DNA from: Ignavibacteriota bacterium
GTDB lineage: Bacteria > Bacteroidota > Ignavibacteria > UBA10030 > UBA6906
NCBI GenBank assembly: GCA_003158475.1
Contig: PMJR01000093.1
Span: 1 to 41,238, forward strand
Reading direction: 5' to 3'
DNA: 41,238 nt
Below are positions 7,390 through 16,236 of this stretch, in pieces. The position numbers were made by a program, and so were the translations under genes. The notes beneath the pieces were generated by a model. That model saw nothing but the letters and a program-made list of their open reading frames with translations, did no database searches and was not told the DNA's origin. Position 1 is the stretch's first letter, and each line of letters opens with the position of its first letter.

Positions 7390-7416
7390 TTCTTCGGGAC
7401 GCTGCGTCCCGAAGAA
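7390..7416 (-). promoter_or_regulatory. Perfect 12-bp hairpin in the leader of the Asp-box protein gene
   Basis: TTCTTCGGGACG (7390-7401) is followed by a three-base loop and its exact complement (7405-7416). On the minus strand it would fold in the mRNA leader only about 5 nt upstream of the GGGAGGAAAG ribosome site. No T-run follows in the direction of transcription, so it is not a standard terminator; it may stabilise the mRNA or affect initiation. Function is unknown. Confidence 0.5.
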
Positions 7417-7558
7417 GAGTTTTGCGCAGAACAGGAGTTTGCCCGGGGGGGGGAAGGGGGAGTCGCGGGTGATGCAGAGTGGAGTCTGACGGATCTCAGA
7501 CCCGCAGGCACTGAACCAGGGGCAGAATCGAGTTCCTATACGTCAGAACATGCATTCG

Positions 7559-7588
7559 CAAATTAAAGAGAACGGCCGCGAATGTCAA
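7559..7588 (-). promoter_or_regulatory. Predicted promoter of the Asp-box protein gene (TTG-N19-TTAATTTG)
   Basis: On the minus strand TTGACATTC starts at 7588 and TTAATTTG (7566-7559) follows 19 bp after the TTG; the -7 element has one mismatch to TAnnTTTG. The same TTGACATTC is seen at the rsmA and rplU promoters. It predicts an unusually long leader of about 180 nt, containing a nine-C run (7445-7453) and the hairpin at 7390-7416. I see no other feature between 7371 and 7662. Confidence 0.5.
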
Positions 7589-7662
7589 CCTGGCCTGCGG
7601 TTCAGAGGCCGGGATGTGTTCCGACTCACAGATTCGGGGACTGGGAACGGACACGCGGGCTG

Positions 7663-10194
7663 TCACCCTACCGGATTCCCCTTTGCCCCGGACGCGGTCA
7701 TTCGTCGTTTCACAAGCTGGACACGCCATAATCCGGCAGCGACACAGATCAGGACCAGACCCCAAGCGGCATTGGTCAGAACCCAGCCGGTACGGTAGAG
7801 CGGCGGGTCGAACGTGAAGACGACCTCATGTGTTCCCCCCGGAATAAGGACAGAGCGGAGGATATAGTCCGTCCGGTAAATTTCAGTCTCCGCACCGTCG
7901 ACGAACGCCTTCCATCCGGCAGGATAGTACACTTCACTCAGCACCAGGAGAGCCGGCGCGGGAGCATCGGTGGACACGCGAACCTCACGGGATTTGTACG
8001 AGGTGATGCGGGGCACGTGCGTACTGTCCACAGGGGATATCTGCTGCGGCAGTTGCTTGTACAGAACCGCCGTGCGGGCGGGATTAAACCCCCCTGAATT
8101 CAGCACGCGGAACACATCGCCGTCGTTTGCCGCCGTGAACGATTCCCCGGCGTAGAACGCCCGCGGCAGTGCGCCCGGATTCCTGTAGGTGAGCGTCCGC
8201 TGCGCCTGATCCGACTTGACAAGCTGAAACTGCGGCTCCGGCAGCCTCCCGTGGACGACCAGGAATTCCACGTTCAGCATGTTGAGGACATTCATGTTGA
8301 TGGGAAGCGAGGGATCGGTCCCCCTGTAGATGCAGGAGTCCAGGAGCGTCTGATAGATCTTCAGCTTCGCGGGGCTGTATCCCGTGATCGACTGGAGGCC
8401 GTGATAGGCAAACGAATTGTCCATGTAAAGCGGATCGCGCGGGTCGATTCCTGCGAAGAGTCGGAACAGGCCGGGCTGGCTCTTGAGAAACGTTATCGTG
8501 GCGTCAGGACGAAACGCCTGGGCCAGGTCCTGCGATGGTTTCGGATCGATGTACTTGGAGGCTACGAGCGACAGATCGATTGTCACAAGCACGATGATCG
8601 CAGCCGAAAAGGTCCATTCGCGGAGCGATCCCTTCACCCATGCGGCGCACAGCGCGCAAAGAGCGGCCGCGAGCAGCGAAAATTTCACGTAGTCCTTCCA
8701 GAAGATCTCAAACCGGGCCTGCCGGAGCTGTGCAACCATGCGCGGCGCCCGTGCGCCGTACTGCTGCTGAATCTGCTCTGCCTGTCCCTGCTTCAGGAAC
8801 ATCGAACCGGGAAGACTTTCGAGCAGACTGTTCTGTACCAGGAGTGCAAGTACGAGGAGCCCCGCGATGACACCCCCTGCGACGAGGAGCGCCCGGTAGA
8901 GTTTGTGCGTATCGATCCCCGAATCCCGCCCGCGCGCGCCCACGAGGGCTGAGAAACCGGCAGCGGCAAGTATGCCCGTGATAAACGGCAGCAGGTGCAG
9001 GATCTGCTCAGGAGCACGGAACTTGTTGAAGTAGGGGAGATAGGAGAAGAGCAGCTGATAGAGAAGCGAAAAATTGTTGCCGAAGGAGACCAGGACGATG
9101 ATGAGAGCCACAAGCCCGAAGAAGACCACGAACCGCGTCCGGCGATACACGAGGGCGAGTATGCTGAAAAGAATCGGCACAAGTCCCACATACACGCTGG
9201 AATTTGTCCAGGGAATCATCGGTCCCCAGTAATAGTCCGACTTCATTCCGTAAAAGCCCGGGATCAGCAGGGTGACAAGCTCCCCCGGATGCCATGACCA
9301 GTTAGTCGCATAGTCATACGCAAGGCCGCCGGGGGCTCCTGTGGTGCCGCCGCCGCGCATGGAGTACTGGGCATACTCAGAAACCGAGAGATAAATATAT
9401 GACGAGATGCAGAACCCGAGCAGCAGCGCACCGGCAAATAATGCGGCTTTTGCCGCTGCCCCCGGGAGCTTACCCCTGTAGTCCAGCGTGATATGATAGA
9501 TCAGGTACAACCCGAGGAACATGAAAACGTAGTACACGATCTGCATATGGTTTGTCAGCATCAGCGTCCCGATCGCGGCCGCCAGAAGTCCGACGCTGAG
9601 CACGTCGCGTCGCTCAAACAGAGAGTGCGAGAGAAGGACAACCAGGGGAAGGTAGCTGAGCGCCATGAGCTTCGAGCCGTGTCCCTCGCCGGCGAGGCCG
9701 ATCATATACGGACTGAGCATGAACGTCAGTGCAGCGATCAGCGCTGCGGGACGTGAGAAGCTCCACGCCCTCATCAGGAAAAACATGAAGAGTCCGCCGA
9801 GGAAGTAGTAGACCACAAGCCAAGTCCACGTACCGTTCAGATAGAGAAAATTGAGCACCCATTGTACAGCAGTCTGCGCATAGCTCACGTTATGCGGAAC
9901 AAAGGCGACATTCCCGAACGTCGGCATGCCGCTGAAGAAATACGGCATCCAGAGCGCATCCACCCCTTCCGTCCTTTCAATTTCCCCTCCGACATGGGTG
10001 TAGCTGAGCGCTGTGGCGGTGTCCCCCTCTGACGCAAAGGCCGCATTATCGAAAACGATCCCCCGGAAGACGATCAGCGTCACGGCGTACAACAGGACGA
10101 CGCAGAGTATATCCTGCACGAGCGGGGAAAGAGATGAAAACGGAGAAGCGGCATGGTCTGCGGCGGGACGGTGGTCCTTCTTTGCATGTGCCAT
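7663..10194 (-). CDS. YfhO-family polytopic membrane protein (GT-C type glycosyltransferase)
   Basis: The 843-residue product has a short cytoplasmic N-terminus, about twelve membrane helices up to residue 550, and a large C-terminal extracytoplasmic part with a closing helix near 815-832. The first outside loop has acidic residues (ASEGDTATALSYTHVGGE) followed by DALWMPYFFSGMPTFGN, as expected for the GT-C fold. The C-terminal block LVLSEVYYPAGWKAFVDG is a YfhO hallmark. YfhO in Bacillus and Listeria transfers sugar from a polyprenyl-phosphate donor onto lipoteichoic acid outside the membrane. Here it is the last gene of the polysaccharide locus, 3 bp after the GT4-like gene, and a paralogue is at 25128-27434. 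Acceptor unknown. Confidence 0.85.
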   Translation of the reverse strand: MAHAKKDHRPAADHAASPFSSLSPLVQDILCVVLLYAVTLIVFRGIVFDNAAFASEGDTATALSYTHVGGEIERTEGVDALWMPYFFSGMPTFGNVAFVPHNVSYAQTAVQWVLNFLYLNGTWTWLVVYYFLGGLFMFFLMRAWSFSRPAALIAALTFMLSPYMIGLAGEGHGSKLMALSYLPLVVLLSHSLFERRDVLSVGLLAAAIGTLMLTNHMQIVYYVFMFLGLYLIYHITLDYRGKLPGAAAKAALFAGALLLGFCISSYIYLSVSEYAQYSMRGGGTTGAPGGLAYDYATNWSWHPGELVTLLIPGFYGMKSDYYWGPMIPWTNSSVYVGLVPILFSILALVYRRTRFVVFFGLVALIIVLVSFGNNFSLLYQLLFSYLPYFNKFRAPEQILHLLPFITGILAAAGFSALVGARGRDSGIDTHKLYRALLVAGGVIAGLLVLALLVQNSLLESLPGSMFLKQGQAEQIQQQYGARAPRMVAQLRQARFEIFWKDYVKFSLLAAALCALCAAWVKGSLREWTFSAAIIVLVTIDLSLVASKYIDPKPSQDLAQAFRPDATITFLKSQPGLFRLFAGIDPRDPLYMDNSFAYHGLQSITGYSPAKLKIYQTLLDSCIYRGTDPSLPINMNVLNMLNVEFLVVHGRLPEPQFQLVKSDQAQRTLTYRNPGALPRAFYAGESFTAANDGDVFRVLNSGGFNPARTAVLYKQLPQQISPVDSTHVPRITSYKSREVRVSTDAPAPALLVLSEVYYPAGWKAFVDGAETEIYRTDYILRSVLIPGGTHEVVFTFDPPLYRTGWVLTNAAWGLVLICVAAGLWRVQLVKRRMTASGAKGNPVG

Positions 10195-10197
10195 ACT

Positions 10198-11403
10198 CTA
10201 CGGCCCTTCTAGTTGTAGGAGTTCAGAAAACTCACGTGCCCGACAATCCCAGTCATTCTCTGCGGCAAATGAAACCAGCTTCCGGGTGAACGCGGGATCC
10301 TTGCGCCGGAGGAGCGCGGTGCGGATATGAGTCGCGAATGCGTGTTCGGTCCGGGCAATAAGGACGATCTCGGCGAATTCCTTTGTGTCCTCTGAAAAAT
10401 CCGTGGCGACCGTCGGCACACCGACTGCACTGTACTCATAGAGCTTGACCGGGTTCACCCCCTCTGTAAGCAACGTCCGCCTGAACGGAATGATCGCGGC
10501 GTCGAGGTTCCTCATGTAGGCCGGCACATCGGCATACGCTTTGAGGCCCAGAAAGCTGAAATTCCGGTGACGGACCAGACGATCGATCTCTCGCGCCACG
10601 GCGGGATGGAGCGGCCCCACCATGACAAAGCTGAGATCCGTCATGGTGCCGACAATCCTGTCGAGAAGCGCAAAATCCAGCCACGGGTAAATTGAGCCCA
10701 CGTACCCCACAATCGTCGATCCGGGAGCCGGAAGGTCCGCGGGTCGCGCTGTGTCGGCGGGAGAGGCGAAACGATCAAACTCTACTCCGTTCCGGACAAT
10801 TCGAACATCCCGGGAATGGACGTCCAGTATTCGCTTTCGGAGAGTCGGCGATGTGACAGTGACGGCGTCAGCACGCTCGATCGCCGAGAGCCATTCGGAC
10901 CGCACGAACGGGGGGAGTGTCGTGAATCCGAATACGTCGTCGATATAGTCAAAGACCACCCGTCGGGGTTTGACGGTGTTCGAGACGCGCATGAGCAGGA
11001 AGTTCTCGACGAGGCTCACGATTTCGTCCCCCGCCGACCCGATCGTACGCAGCCCCCGGCGCAGAAGCACGCGCTGCAGTGCAGCCACGGCGCTCCTGAG
11101 CACGCGCAGCCGGCTGGCGAGGACCGCAATGCGCCGGACCCATCGGTTGCGCGCGTTGAGCGGGAATACCGGGAGCATCATGCGGGAGAGCCCGGGGGCC
11201 AGTTCCACGGGCGAGAGCATGGGCCGCCGTCCGAGGGTGACCGGCTCGACCCACAGAACGCGCACGGTGCGTGACATCCTTGTCGCGATGTGTTGCGGCC
11301 GCTGGTAGAGGCTGTCCCACGCGATATCCGAGAAGAAGAGCAACGTCACATCCTTTTTCGCCAGCAGGGGTGCACCGGTCGTACCAGGGGCGGAAGGGAG
11401 CAT
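10198..11403 (-). CDS. GT4-like (TuaH-type) glycosyltransferase
   Basis: The 401-residue product has a GT-B architecture. The N-terminal half includes LLFFSDIAWDSLYQRPQHIA (about residues 20-39), a pattern found in TuaH-like transferases, and VFDYIDDVFGF near 149. The C-terminal half has IVRNGVEFDRF, GYVGSIYPWLDF and EGVNPVKLYEYSAVGVPTVA, the nucleotide-sugar binding E-x7-E type region of retaining GT4 enzymes. It is cytoplasmic and likely adds a hexose to a lipid-linked glycan during surface polysaccharide assembly. It starts 5 bp after the preceding GT2 gene. Donor and acceptor cannot be read from sequence. Confidence 0.85.
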   Translation of the reverse strand: MLPSAPGTTGAPLLAKKDVTLLFFSDIAWDSLYQRPQHIATRMSRTVRVLWVEPVTLGRRPMLSPVELAPGLSRMMLPVFPLNARNRWVRRIAVLASRLRVLRSAVAALQRVLLRRGLRTIGSAGDEIVSLVENFLLMRVSNTVKPRRVVFDYIDDVFGFTTLPPFVRSEWLSAIERADAVTVTSPTLRKRILDVHSRDVRIVRNGVEFDRFASPADTARPADLPAPGSTIVGYVGSIYPWLDFALLDRIVGTMTDLSFVMVGPLHPAVAREIDRLVRHRNFSFLGLKAYADVPAYMRNLDAAIIPFRRTLLTEGVNPVKLYEYSAVGVPTVATDFSEDTKEFAEIVLIARTEHAFATHIRTALLRRKDPAFTRKLVSFAAENDWDCRAREFSELLQLEGP

Positions 11404-11408
11404 TGTCT

Positions 11409-12368
11409 CTAGCCCCTTCGGAGGTTGTCGAGGACGAAATGCCCGGCATCACTCACACGCTCCGTCCAGAATTGTCTCTTCGCACCGGAAGCCACCGTCC
11501 ACATCGCAATCCTGAACATGAGCTTGACGGCATAATGCCATGCAAACAGCGCCCGGACGATGGTTGAATAGATTTCCCCATGATACTTCCGCAGGAAGGT
11601 GTTGGTGCTGCGGCACTGCATGCTGATGCGTCGGGGACCCATCTTGCGATAGGAGACCCCCCCCATATGGACAATCCGGGCATCAGGGACAAAGTGGACG
11701 TCCATGTTTCCGCTGCGACGAACCCGGCGGCAGAGATCGACCTCCTCACAGTATGCCTCAAACGCCGTATCGAACAATCCGAACCGCTCTACAAAATCCC
11801 TCCTGACCATCAGGTCGGCTCCGGAGACATACTCCACGGGGAGAGGCGATTTCAATTCCCGGCCGGGCACAATTCCCCTGGCGGGGAACCGGAAACCGGG
11901 GAACAGATCGTTCAGAAACAGTGCATCGACGAGCGCCTGGCATAGGGACGGTGCATAGCCGTACGATATCTGCGACGAGCCATCCGAACCCAGCAGCCAT
12001 CCTCCGCAGGCACCCACCCTTTCGTGGCCGTCAAGATACTCTGCCAGGATCATCACCGCATTGTTTACAAGGACCGTGTCGGAGTTCAGAAGGAAGAGGT
12101 AACGCCCTCTCGCGATCTCCGCGCCGGCATTGTTCGAACGCACAAACCCAGCGTTGTCGGAGTTCATCAAAAGCCGGATGCCGGGAAATTCTCTGCGGAC
12201 CATCTCCGTGCTCCCGTCTGTGGATGCGTCATCCACCACGATGGTCTCATGCCGCACGCCATGCGTCTCGCGGGCGAGGGAACGGAGGCACTCCCGCAGC
12301 ACTTCACAACCGTTCCAGTTGGTGACAAGAACAGAAACATCAACGGCGGTTGCGGGGCCGTCAGCCAT
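11409..12368 (-). CDS. GT2 family glycosyltransferase
   Basis: From ATG 12368 (MADGPATAVDVSVLVTNWNG) the product is 319 residues; a longer reading from 12428 lacks similarity and overlaps the preceding gene more. GT-A motifs are clear: TNWNG near residue 15, VVDDASTDGS near 41-50, NNAGAEIARG, LLNSDT (metal-binding D-x-D equivalent), VSGADLMVRR and the acidic EEVDLCRRVRR acceptor-site motif. This inverting type is common among rhamnosyl- and other sugar transferases of O-antigen and capsule pathways. A hydrophobic C-terminal stretch may contact the membrane. It overlaps the GT9 gene by 8 bp. Confidence 0.9.
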   Translation of the reverse strand: MADGPATAVDVSVLVTNWNGCEVLRECLRSLARETHGVRHETIVVDDASTDGSTEMVRREFPGIRLLMNSDNAGFVRSNNAGAEIARGRYLFLLNSDTVLVNNAVMILAEYLDGHERVGACGGWLLGSDGSSQISYGYAPSLCQALVDALFLNDLFPGFRFPARGIVPGRELKSPLPVEYVSGADLMVRRDFVERFGLFDTAFEAYCEEVDLCRRVRRSGNMDVHFVPDARIVHMGGVSYRKMGPRRISMQCRSTNTFLRKYHGEIYSTIVRALFAWHYAVKLMFRIAMWTVASGAKRQFWTERVSDAGHFVLDNLRRG

Positions 12369-13479
12369 TACTTGCTCCGGGGACCGACGGCACGCGATGA
12401 ACACGTCCGTGAAGCAGGTCGACGGCAAAGCGGACGAAGGGGGAAAACCCGTATCTCTGGATGACGCATCGCACGGAGCCGAAGAACGCGATAAAATGCC
12501 GGTTCTTGATGAGACTGCGCAGGAACACGGTCACGTAAAAATCGAGTCTCAGCTCGAGAGTCTCGTGGAACCGCGCGCGCGCGACGGGGAATCCGGACCG
12601 GAACACCGTCAGGACGCATTCCACGGTATGAGCGACCGCCGTGTCCGTCATTTCGAGTATGTTCTCGGTCGGAAGACCGAAATGGTCGGCGTCATGCGCA
12701 ACGGAGGCGAACACCGAGGTCTCGCGCCGCAGCAGCTGGATCATCGGGAGCGGTCTCGCCCAGTCAGAAGTAGCGAGCCAGGTTATCCCGCTGGAGCATC
12801 CGATGAGAAGAGTGCAGTACCGTGTGAGTTCTGCATTGTGCCGGAAGCGCAGCACGCTCCCGTCAATGATGCGCGGATCGTCCGATGTGACAGGGATATT
12901 GGAGGAAAGGACAAAAGCACAATCGGGTTCTGCACTCAGGCAGCGTCGTGCGACCTCAGTTGCGAACGATGGCGTGACGAACGACTGCCCGCTCGTGGAT
13001 GCACATTCGAACAGGACGCGGTGTCTTTTCTCCGCCAGTCCGGACGCCGCGACGAAACGCCGCACCTCCCCGACTTCATCATCGCGCAGGCACATTACCG
13101 GGGTGACCGGGACGGTAATGGGACGATTGTATCCGCGGAATATGGAAGCCCGGATCGTCCCGTCAAAGCGGCTGTAATTCGCCGGCGGGATCTGCGTGAG
13201 GAAGATCTCGTCAAACTCGCCGCGCCGCCGGCGAGCGCGTGCCTCCCGGGCAAATACAGGCCACGCATCGTGGATGTCCCTGACAGATCGAAGGGGGATC
13301 TCCCAGACGTCATCCACGTAGGGATTCTCCTCAATGACCTGCCGGCACCAGGAGGACACCGCCCAGGTAAGGTGGCAACCCGGGAAGTCGGTCTTGATCT
13401 GCCGGGCGATGGCGGTGGCGTACAGGCAGTCGCCCATGGCGGCCAGCTGTCCGAGAAGTATGCGTACGCGCTCCGTCAT
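12361..13479 (-). CDS. GT9 (heptosyltransferase-like) glycosyltransferase
   Basis: The 372-residue product begins VRILLGQLAAMGDCLYATAI, the Gly-Asp-x-x-x-x-T start of GT9/ADP-heptose:LPS heptosyltransferases, followed by FPGCHLTWAVSSWCRQVIE and, in the C-terminal half, LLIGCSSGITWLATSDWARP, which matches the conserved S-G-x-x-H/W-L-A nucleotide-sugar pocket. GT9 enzymes add heptose or related sugars to LPS core; many unassigned members occur in polysaccharide loci. The start overlaps the stop of the methyltransferase upstream (ATGA). The usual H in the S-G-x-x-H motif is replaced by T/W here, so the donor may not be heptose. Confidence 0.75.
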   Translation of the reverse strand: MTERVRILLGQLAAMGDCLYATAIARQIKTDFPGCHLTWAVSSWCRQVIEENPYVDDVWEIPLRSVRDIHDAWPVFAREARARRRRGEFDEIFLTQIPPANYSRFDGTIRASIFRGYNRPITVPVTPVMCLRDDEVGEVRRFVAASGLAEKRHRVLFECASTSGQSFVTPSFATEVARRCLSAEPDCAFVLSSNIPVTSDDPRIIDGSVLRFRHNAELTRYCTLLIGCSSGITWLATSDWARPLPMIQLLRRETSVFASVAHDADHFGLPTENILEMTDTAVAHTVECVLTVFRSGFPVARARFHETLELRLDFYVTVFLRSLIKNRHFIAFFGSVRCVIQRYGFSPFVRFAVDLLHGRVHRVPSVPGASNG

Positions 13480-14735
13480 GCGCCGACGACTTCGATGGTC
13501 GGCAGGGGGAAGATCATCTTGACCCCCCGTCGGATCGTCTCCTTCTCGCGCTGGAGAAATTCGTCCCGAAAATGCCAGGGGAGCACCAGATAGTAATCCG
13601 GGTTCAGCGATCGTGACTCTTCTTCACTGATAATGGGAATCTCGGTCCCCAGCGTGAACGCCCCCCGTTTGTCGGGATTCCGATCGGCAGCAGCATCTAT
13701 CAACCGGCTGTCGATGCCGCACCATTGCAGAATGGTGTTCCCTTTCGTCGATGCGCCATACACGTGGATCTTTTTCCCGTCCTTTTTCAGTTTTCGGAGG
13801 AGGTTGAGGAGCTCCTCCCGGTGCACGTTGATATGGTCCTGGAAATTCCGGTACGGCTTGTCCGTATCCAGCTCCATGTCAAATTCCTCCTGGTGGAGAA
13901 CCTTCAGATTCTGCAGGTGGTCTTCGCGCTTGGAGGAAAAATTGTTCGAATGCGTCGCAAAGCAACGAATGCTGCCGCCGTTGATATTGTTCAACTCGGC
14001 ATTCACCATCTTCAGGTCGGCCAGACGGAGAATCTTTTCGATCACGGCAAGGCTGTAGTACTCGAGATGCTCATGGCAGATCGTGTCGTAGGAGTTCATG
14101 CGCAGCATGAGGGGCATATAGGACATTTCGAACACCCAGAGCCCCTGCGGAGCAAGGAGATCCTTGATGCCGCGCACGAACATTACGGGGTCTTCAAGGT
14201 CATAGAACATCGCAATAGAAGTGATGATATCGAATGTCGCGCCGGGCATCCTGCTGCGCAATTCCTCGGAGGGGAAAATATCCTGTATGACGGTGATATC
14301 CCCGCCGATCTCCTGGGCGACATCCGAGGGATCGATACCGACTTTCGTAAATGATTCCGGGTAGCACGTGAGGAGCGTGCCGTCGTTGCATCCGATATCG
14401 AGAACCTGCGCCGCGGGATTGTCCCGCAGGGATGCGGTCTGTTCGGCAATCCCCCGGAGGTGGGAGCGCATCGTCTGGTTTGTGCCCGAGCGGTACCAGT
14501 ACGAGGAATACAGGACCTCGGGCGGGACGGTGCACTCCATTTGAAGGAGTCCACACGCCCTCTCATCGCGGGACGGATCACACCGGACGAGAACCGTGGG
14601 TATGCGCCGCCGGGGAGGTTCTTCCTTCCCGGGCTTGACAAACGATCCCTGCAGATACTGATCGCCGAGATCGATGACCTTCGTGAGAGCAGACGAGCCG
14701 CATACGCGGCAGCTTTTTCGATGAACGAGATGCAT
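13476..14735 (-). CDS. C-methyltransferase of the NDP-hexose C3-methyltransferase type
   Basis: The 419-residue product has three parts. An N-terminal zinc-binding region has CRVCGSSAL (about residues 9-17) and further Cys in VRCDPSRDERACGLLQ, with SSYWYRSGTNQTM near 77-89. A SAM-binding Rossmann domain has VLDIGCNDGTLL near 110. A C-terminal domain has IHVYGASTKGNTILQWCGI. This order is that of TylC3/NovU-like enzymes that methylate C3 or C5 of nucleotide-linked deoxysugars. In a polysaccharide locus it would make a branched sugar, possibly starting from a GDP-4-keto-6-deoxymannose made by the Gmd encoded at 17604-18647. The latter link is inference. Confidence 0.85.
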   Translation of the reverse strand: MHLVHRKSCRVCGSSALTKVIDLGDQYLQGSFVKPGKEEPPRRRIPTVLVRCDPSRDERACGLLQMECTVPPEVLYSSYWYRSGTNQTMRSHLRGIAEQTASLRDNPAAQVLDIGCNDGTLLTCYPESFTKVGIDPSDVAQEIGGDITVIQDIFPSEELRSRMPGATFDIITSIAMFYDLEDPVMFVRGIKDLLAPQGLWVFEMSYMPLMLRMNSYDTICHEHLEYYSLAVIEKILRLADLKMVNAELNNINGGSIRCFATHSNNFSSKREDHLQNLKVLHQEEFDMELDTDKPYRNFQDHINVHREELLNLLRKLKKDGKKIHVYGASTKGNTILQWCGIDSRLIDAAADRNPDKRGAFTLGTEIPIISEEESRSLNPDYYLVLPWHFRDEFLQREKETIRRGVKMIFPLPTIEVVGA

Positions 14736-14786
14736 GTGATCCTCACACCAAATATCAGCTAACAGTCCCGCCGTCTTCAGGCGGGG

Positions 14787-15245
14787 CTAGGACGCCCCGT
14801 GTTCCGTGCGTGCATTCTGAAGAAGCGAGCGGAAGGCCGTATCGAGCTGGTCGATGCAGCGGGTCCGTTCGAGGTTGAGCGATGCCAGGTTTTTTATCAC
14901 CTGGTCCTTTTCCCCGTGCGGCACATCCTCGAATGCATACACCCTTTCCTGTTCGTGCCACAACCTGCAATTCACATCGGCGAGGCGGGCGAAGACCTCG
15001 CCGATCGAGCCGGACACCTCGGGAACGTCATTGCCTTCTTTTCTGTACACCTTGTTCGCGGCGAAGGTCAGCCGTTCGGCGGGGATCGTACCGGCGACGG
15101 CCCCCGCGAGAAAACTCCCGATCTCCTCCTGAAGCTGTTTCTCCTGAACGGCAAGGCTCTTTTGCATGGCCGGATCGTCAGCGTGCCATTGTTTGAGCTT
15201 GACAACGGTGAGCTTGTCGCAAAGCGAACCGAGCGTCTCTGCCAT
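14787..15245 (-). CDS. Small helical protein of unknown function in the glycan locus
   Basis: The 152-residue product is predicted largely alpha-helical, soluble and without signal peptide. Its N-terminus LCDKLTVVKLKQWHAD (about residues 8-23) recalls the D-x-L-S/T-I-x-x-L-K-x-W/Y-H pattern I associate with DUF4254-type proteins in carbohydrate loci, but I cannot confirm membership. Another recognisable block is LADVNCRLWHEQERVYAFED near 88-107. It sits between the FkbM-like gene (20 bp upstream) and the C-methyltransferase, on the same strand and within the operon, so a role in polysaccharide assembly or sugar modification is likely. Function not assigned. Confidence 0.7.
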   Translation of the reverse strand: MAETLGSLCDKLTVVKLKQWHADDPAMQKSLAVQEKQLQEEIGSFLAGAVAGTIPAERLTFAANKVYRKEGNDVPEVSGSIGEVFARLADVNCRLWHEQERVYAFEDVPHGEKDQVIKNLASLNLERTRCIDQLDTAFRSLLQNARTEHGAS

Positions 15246-15264
15246 AACAATGTCCCGGCTGCTG

Positions 15265-16194
15265 TCAGGGTTGTGGAGCGCGGTAAGAGATATCGCGCAC
15301 GCGAATCATCGTTCCGGTCTCGAGGTTGAGGAGAGGCATGTCTCCGATAATCGCGAGGCTCTCCTCGTACCCCAGGAACGTGAGGGCACCGTCTGTGTCA
15401 CGCGAGTTGCGAAACTGGGCACGTACGAACGTCTCCTCCGGAGAAACAGGACGAATCGTCCCGAGGAGATCATCACGGACAAAGAAAGCATTGTTGCCGG
15501 CGCTGTTGGAACCTATCAGCGAGTACCCCTTGCCCCGCGCCAGGCGGGTGAGGGCCGAAAGCGACGCGCCTCCGTACAGATATGAGTAATGAGCCCTGGT
15601 CTTCTCAAAAAGCCTGTCATACGGGGAGACCACGGCAAGAGCGGGACCGAGGAGGTTGTCATACTCGCAAATGACGATCCGGGGGGTAATACAGTCGATC
15701 GCTTCCCATATCCAGTAGTCGTTCCCGTCGATATCAATCGAAAGCAGCCCGATGTCGCCGGACACGCCATTCTCGGTAATCAGCCGGTTGATATTGTCAC
15801 GGTCTATGAATGCGCAGACGGCCCGGAGATTGTGCCGGTAGTACAGCATGTCGTCACGGATAGTCTCGATGTCGGCGGCACAGGAGTCCATGACGAGCCC
15901 GGACCAATTGTCATTTTGCAGGAGGAACCGGGTATTCGATTCCTTGTAGTCCTGTACCCCGAATTCCACGAAATCGGTATTGGCGACGGGTACTCGGCGG
16001 ATCAGGTGCTGGATGATGCCGTCTTCCCCCCACTGCGAGAAAACCCTGAACTCGTACTCCCTCAGGGGTTTCTCCCTGTCGCCCGGTACCTCTCCCAGAC
16101 GTGCTTCCAGACGGCCCACTGCTTTCTGCAGGTCATCGACCTTTCGCAGGAGTTCGCTTAACTGGGCAAGTCGACGCTGGATTCTCTTAATCAT
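15265..16194 (-). CDS. FkbM-like methyltransferase-fold protein
   Basis: The 309-residue product starts with a short coiled coil (about residues 5-35, RIQRRLAQLSELLRKVDDL) and then a Rossmann-like domain: FSQWGEDGIIQHLIRR, DFVEFGVQDYKESNTRFLL near 94-112, and LLSIDIDGNDYWIWEAI near 169-185. The E-F/G-x-G and D-I-D-G-N-D motifs resemble FkbM-type SAM-dependent methyltransferases that O-methylate sugars, but the SAM glycine motif is atypical (EFGVQDY), so activity is uncertain. It has no membrane segment. Context among glycosyltransferases supports glycan modification. Confidence 0.65.
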   Translation of the reverse strand: MIKRIQRRLAQLSELLRKVDDLQKAVGRLEARLGEVPGDREKPLREYEFRVFSQWGEDGIIQHLIRRVPVANTDFVEFGVQDYKESNTRFLLQNDNWSGLVMDSCAADIETIRDDMLYYRHNLRAVCAFIDRDNINRLITENGVSGDIGLLSIDIDGNDYWIWEAIDCITPRIVICEYDNLLGPALAVVSPYDRLFEKTRAHYSYLYGGASLSALTRLARGKGYSLIGSNSAGNNAFFVRDDLLGTIRPVSPEETFVRAQFRNSRDTDGALTFLGYEESLAIIGDMPLLNLETGTMIRVRDISYRAPQP

Positions 16195-16236
16195 TGCACT
16201 ACGGAAGATGAACTCCGATGGACGATACGTCTTCTG

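Noticed and set aside
7445-7453. Nine-G run as a proven phase-variation site
   Set aside because: The run lies in the leader, not between promoter elements or in the coding part, and one sequence shows no length variation. It is mentioned only as a possibility.
12130-13593. Open frame of about 487 codons on the plus strand across the GT9 gene
   Set aside because: It is antisense to a clear GT9 and parts of two neighbours, has low-complexity charged composition and no recognisable motif.
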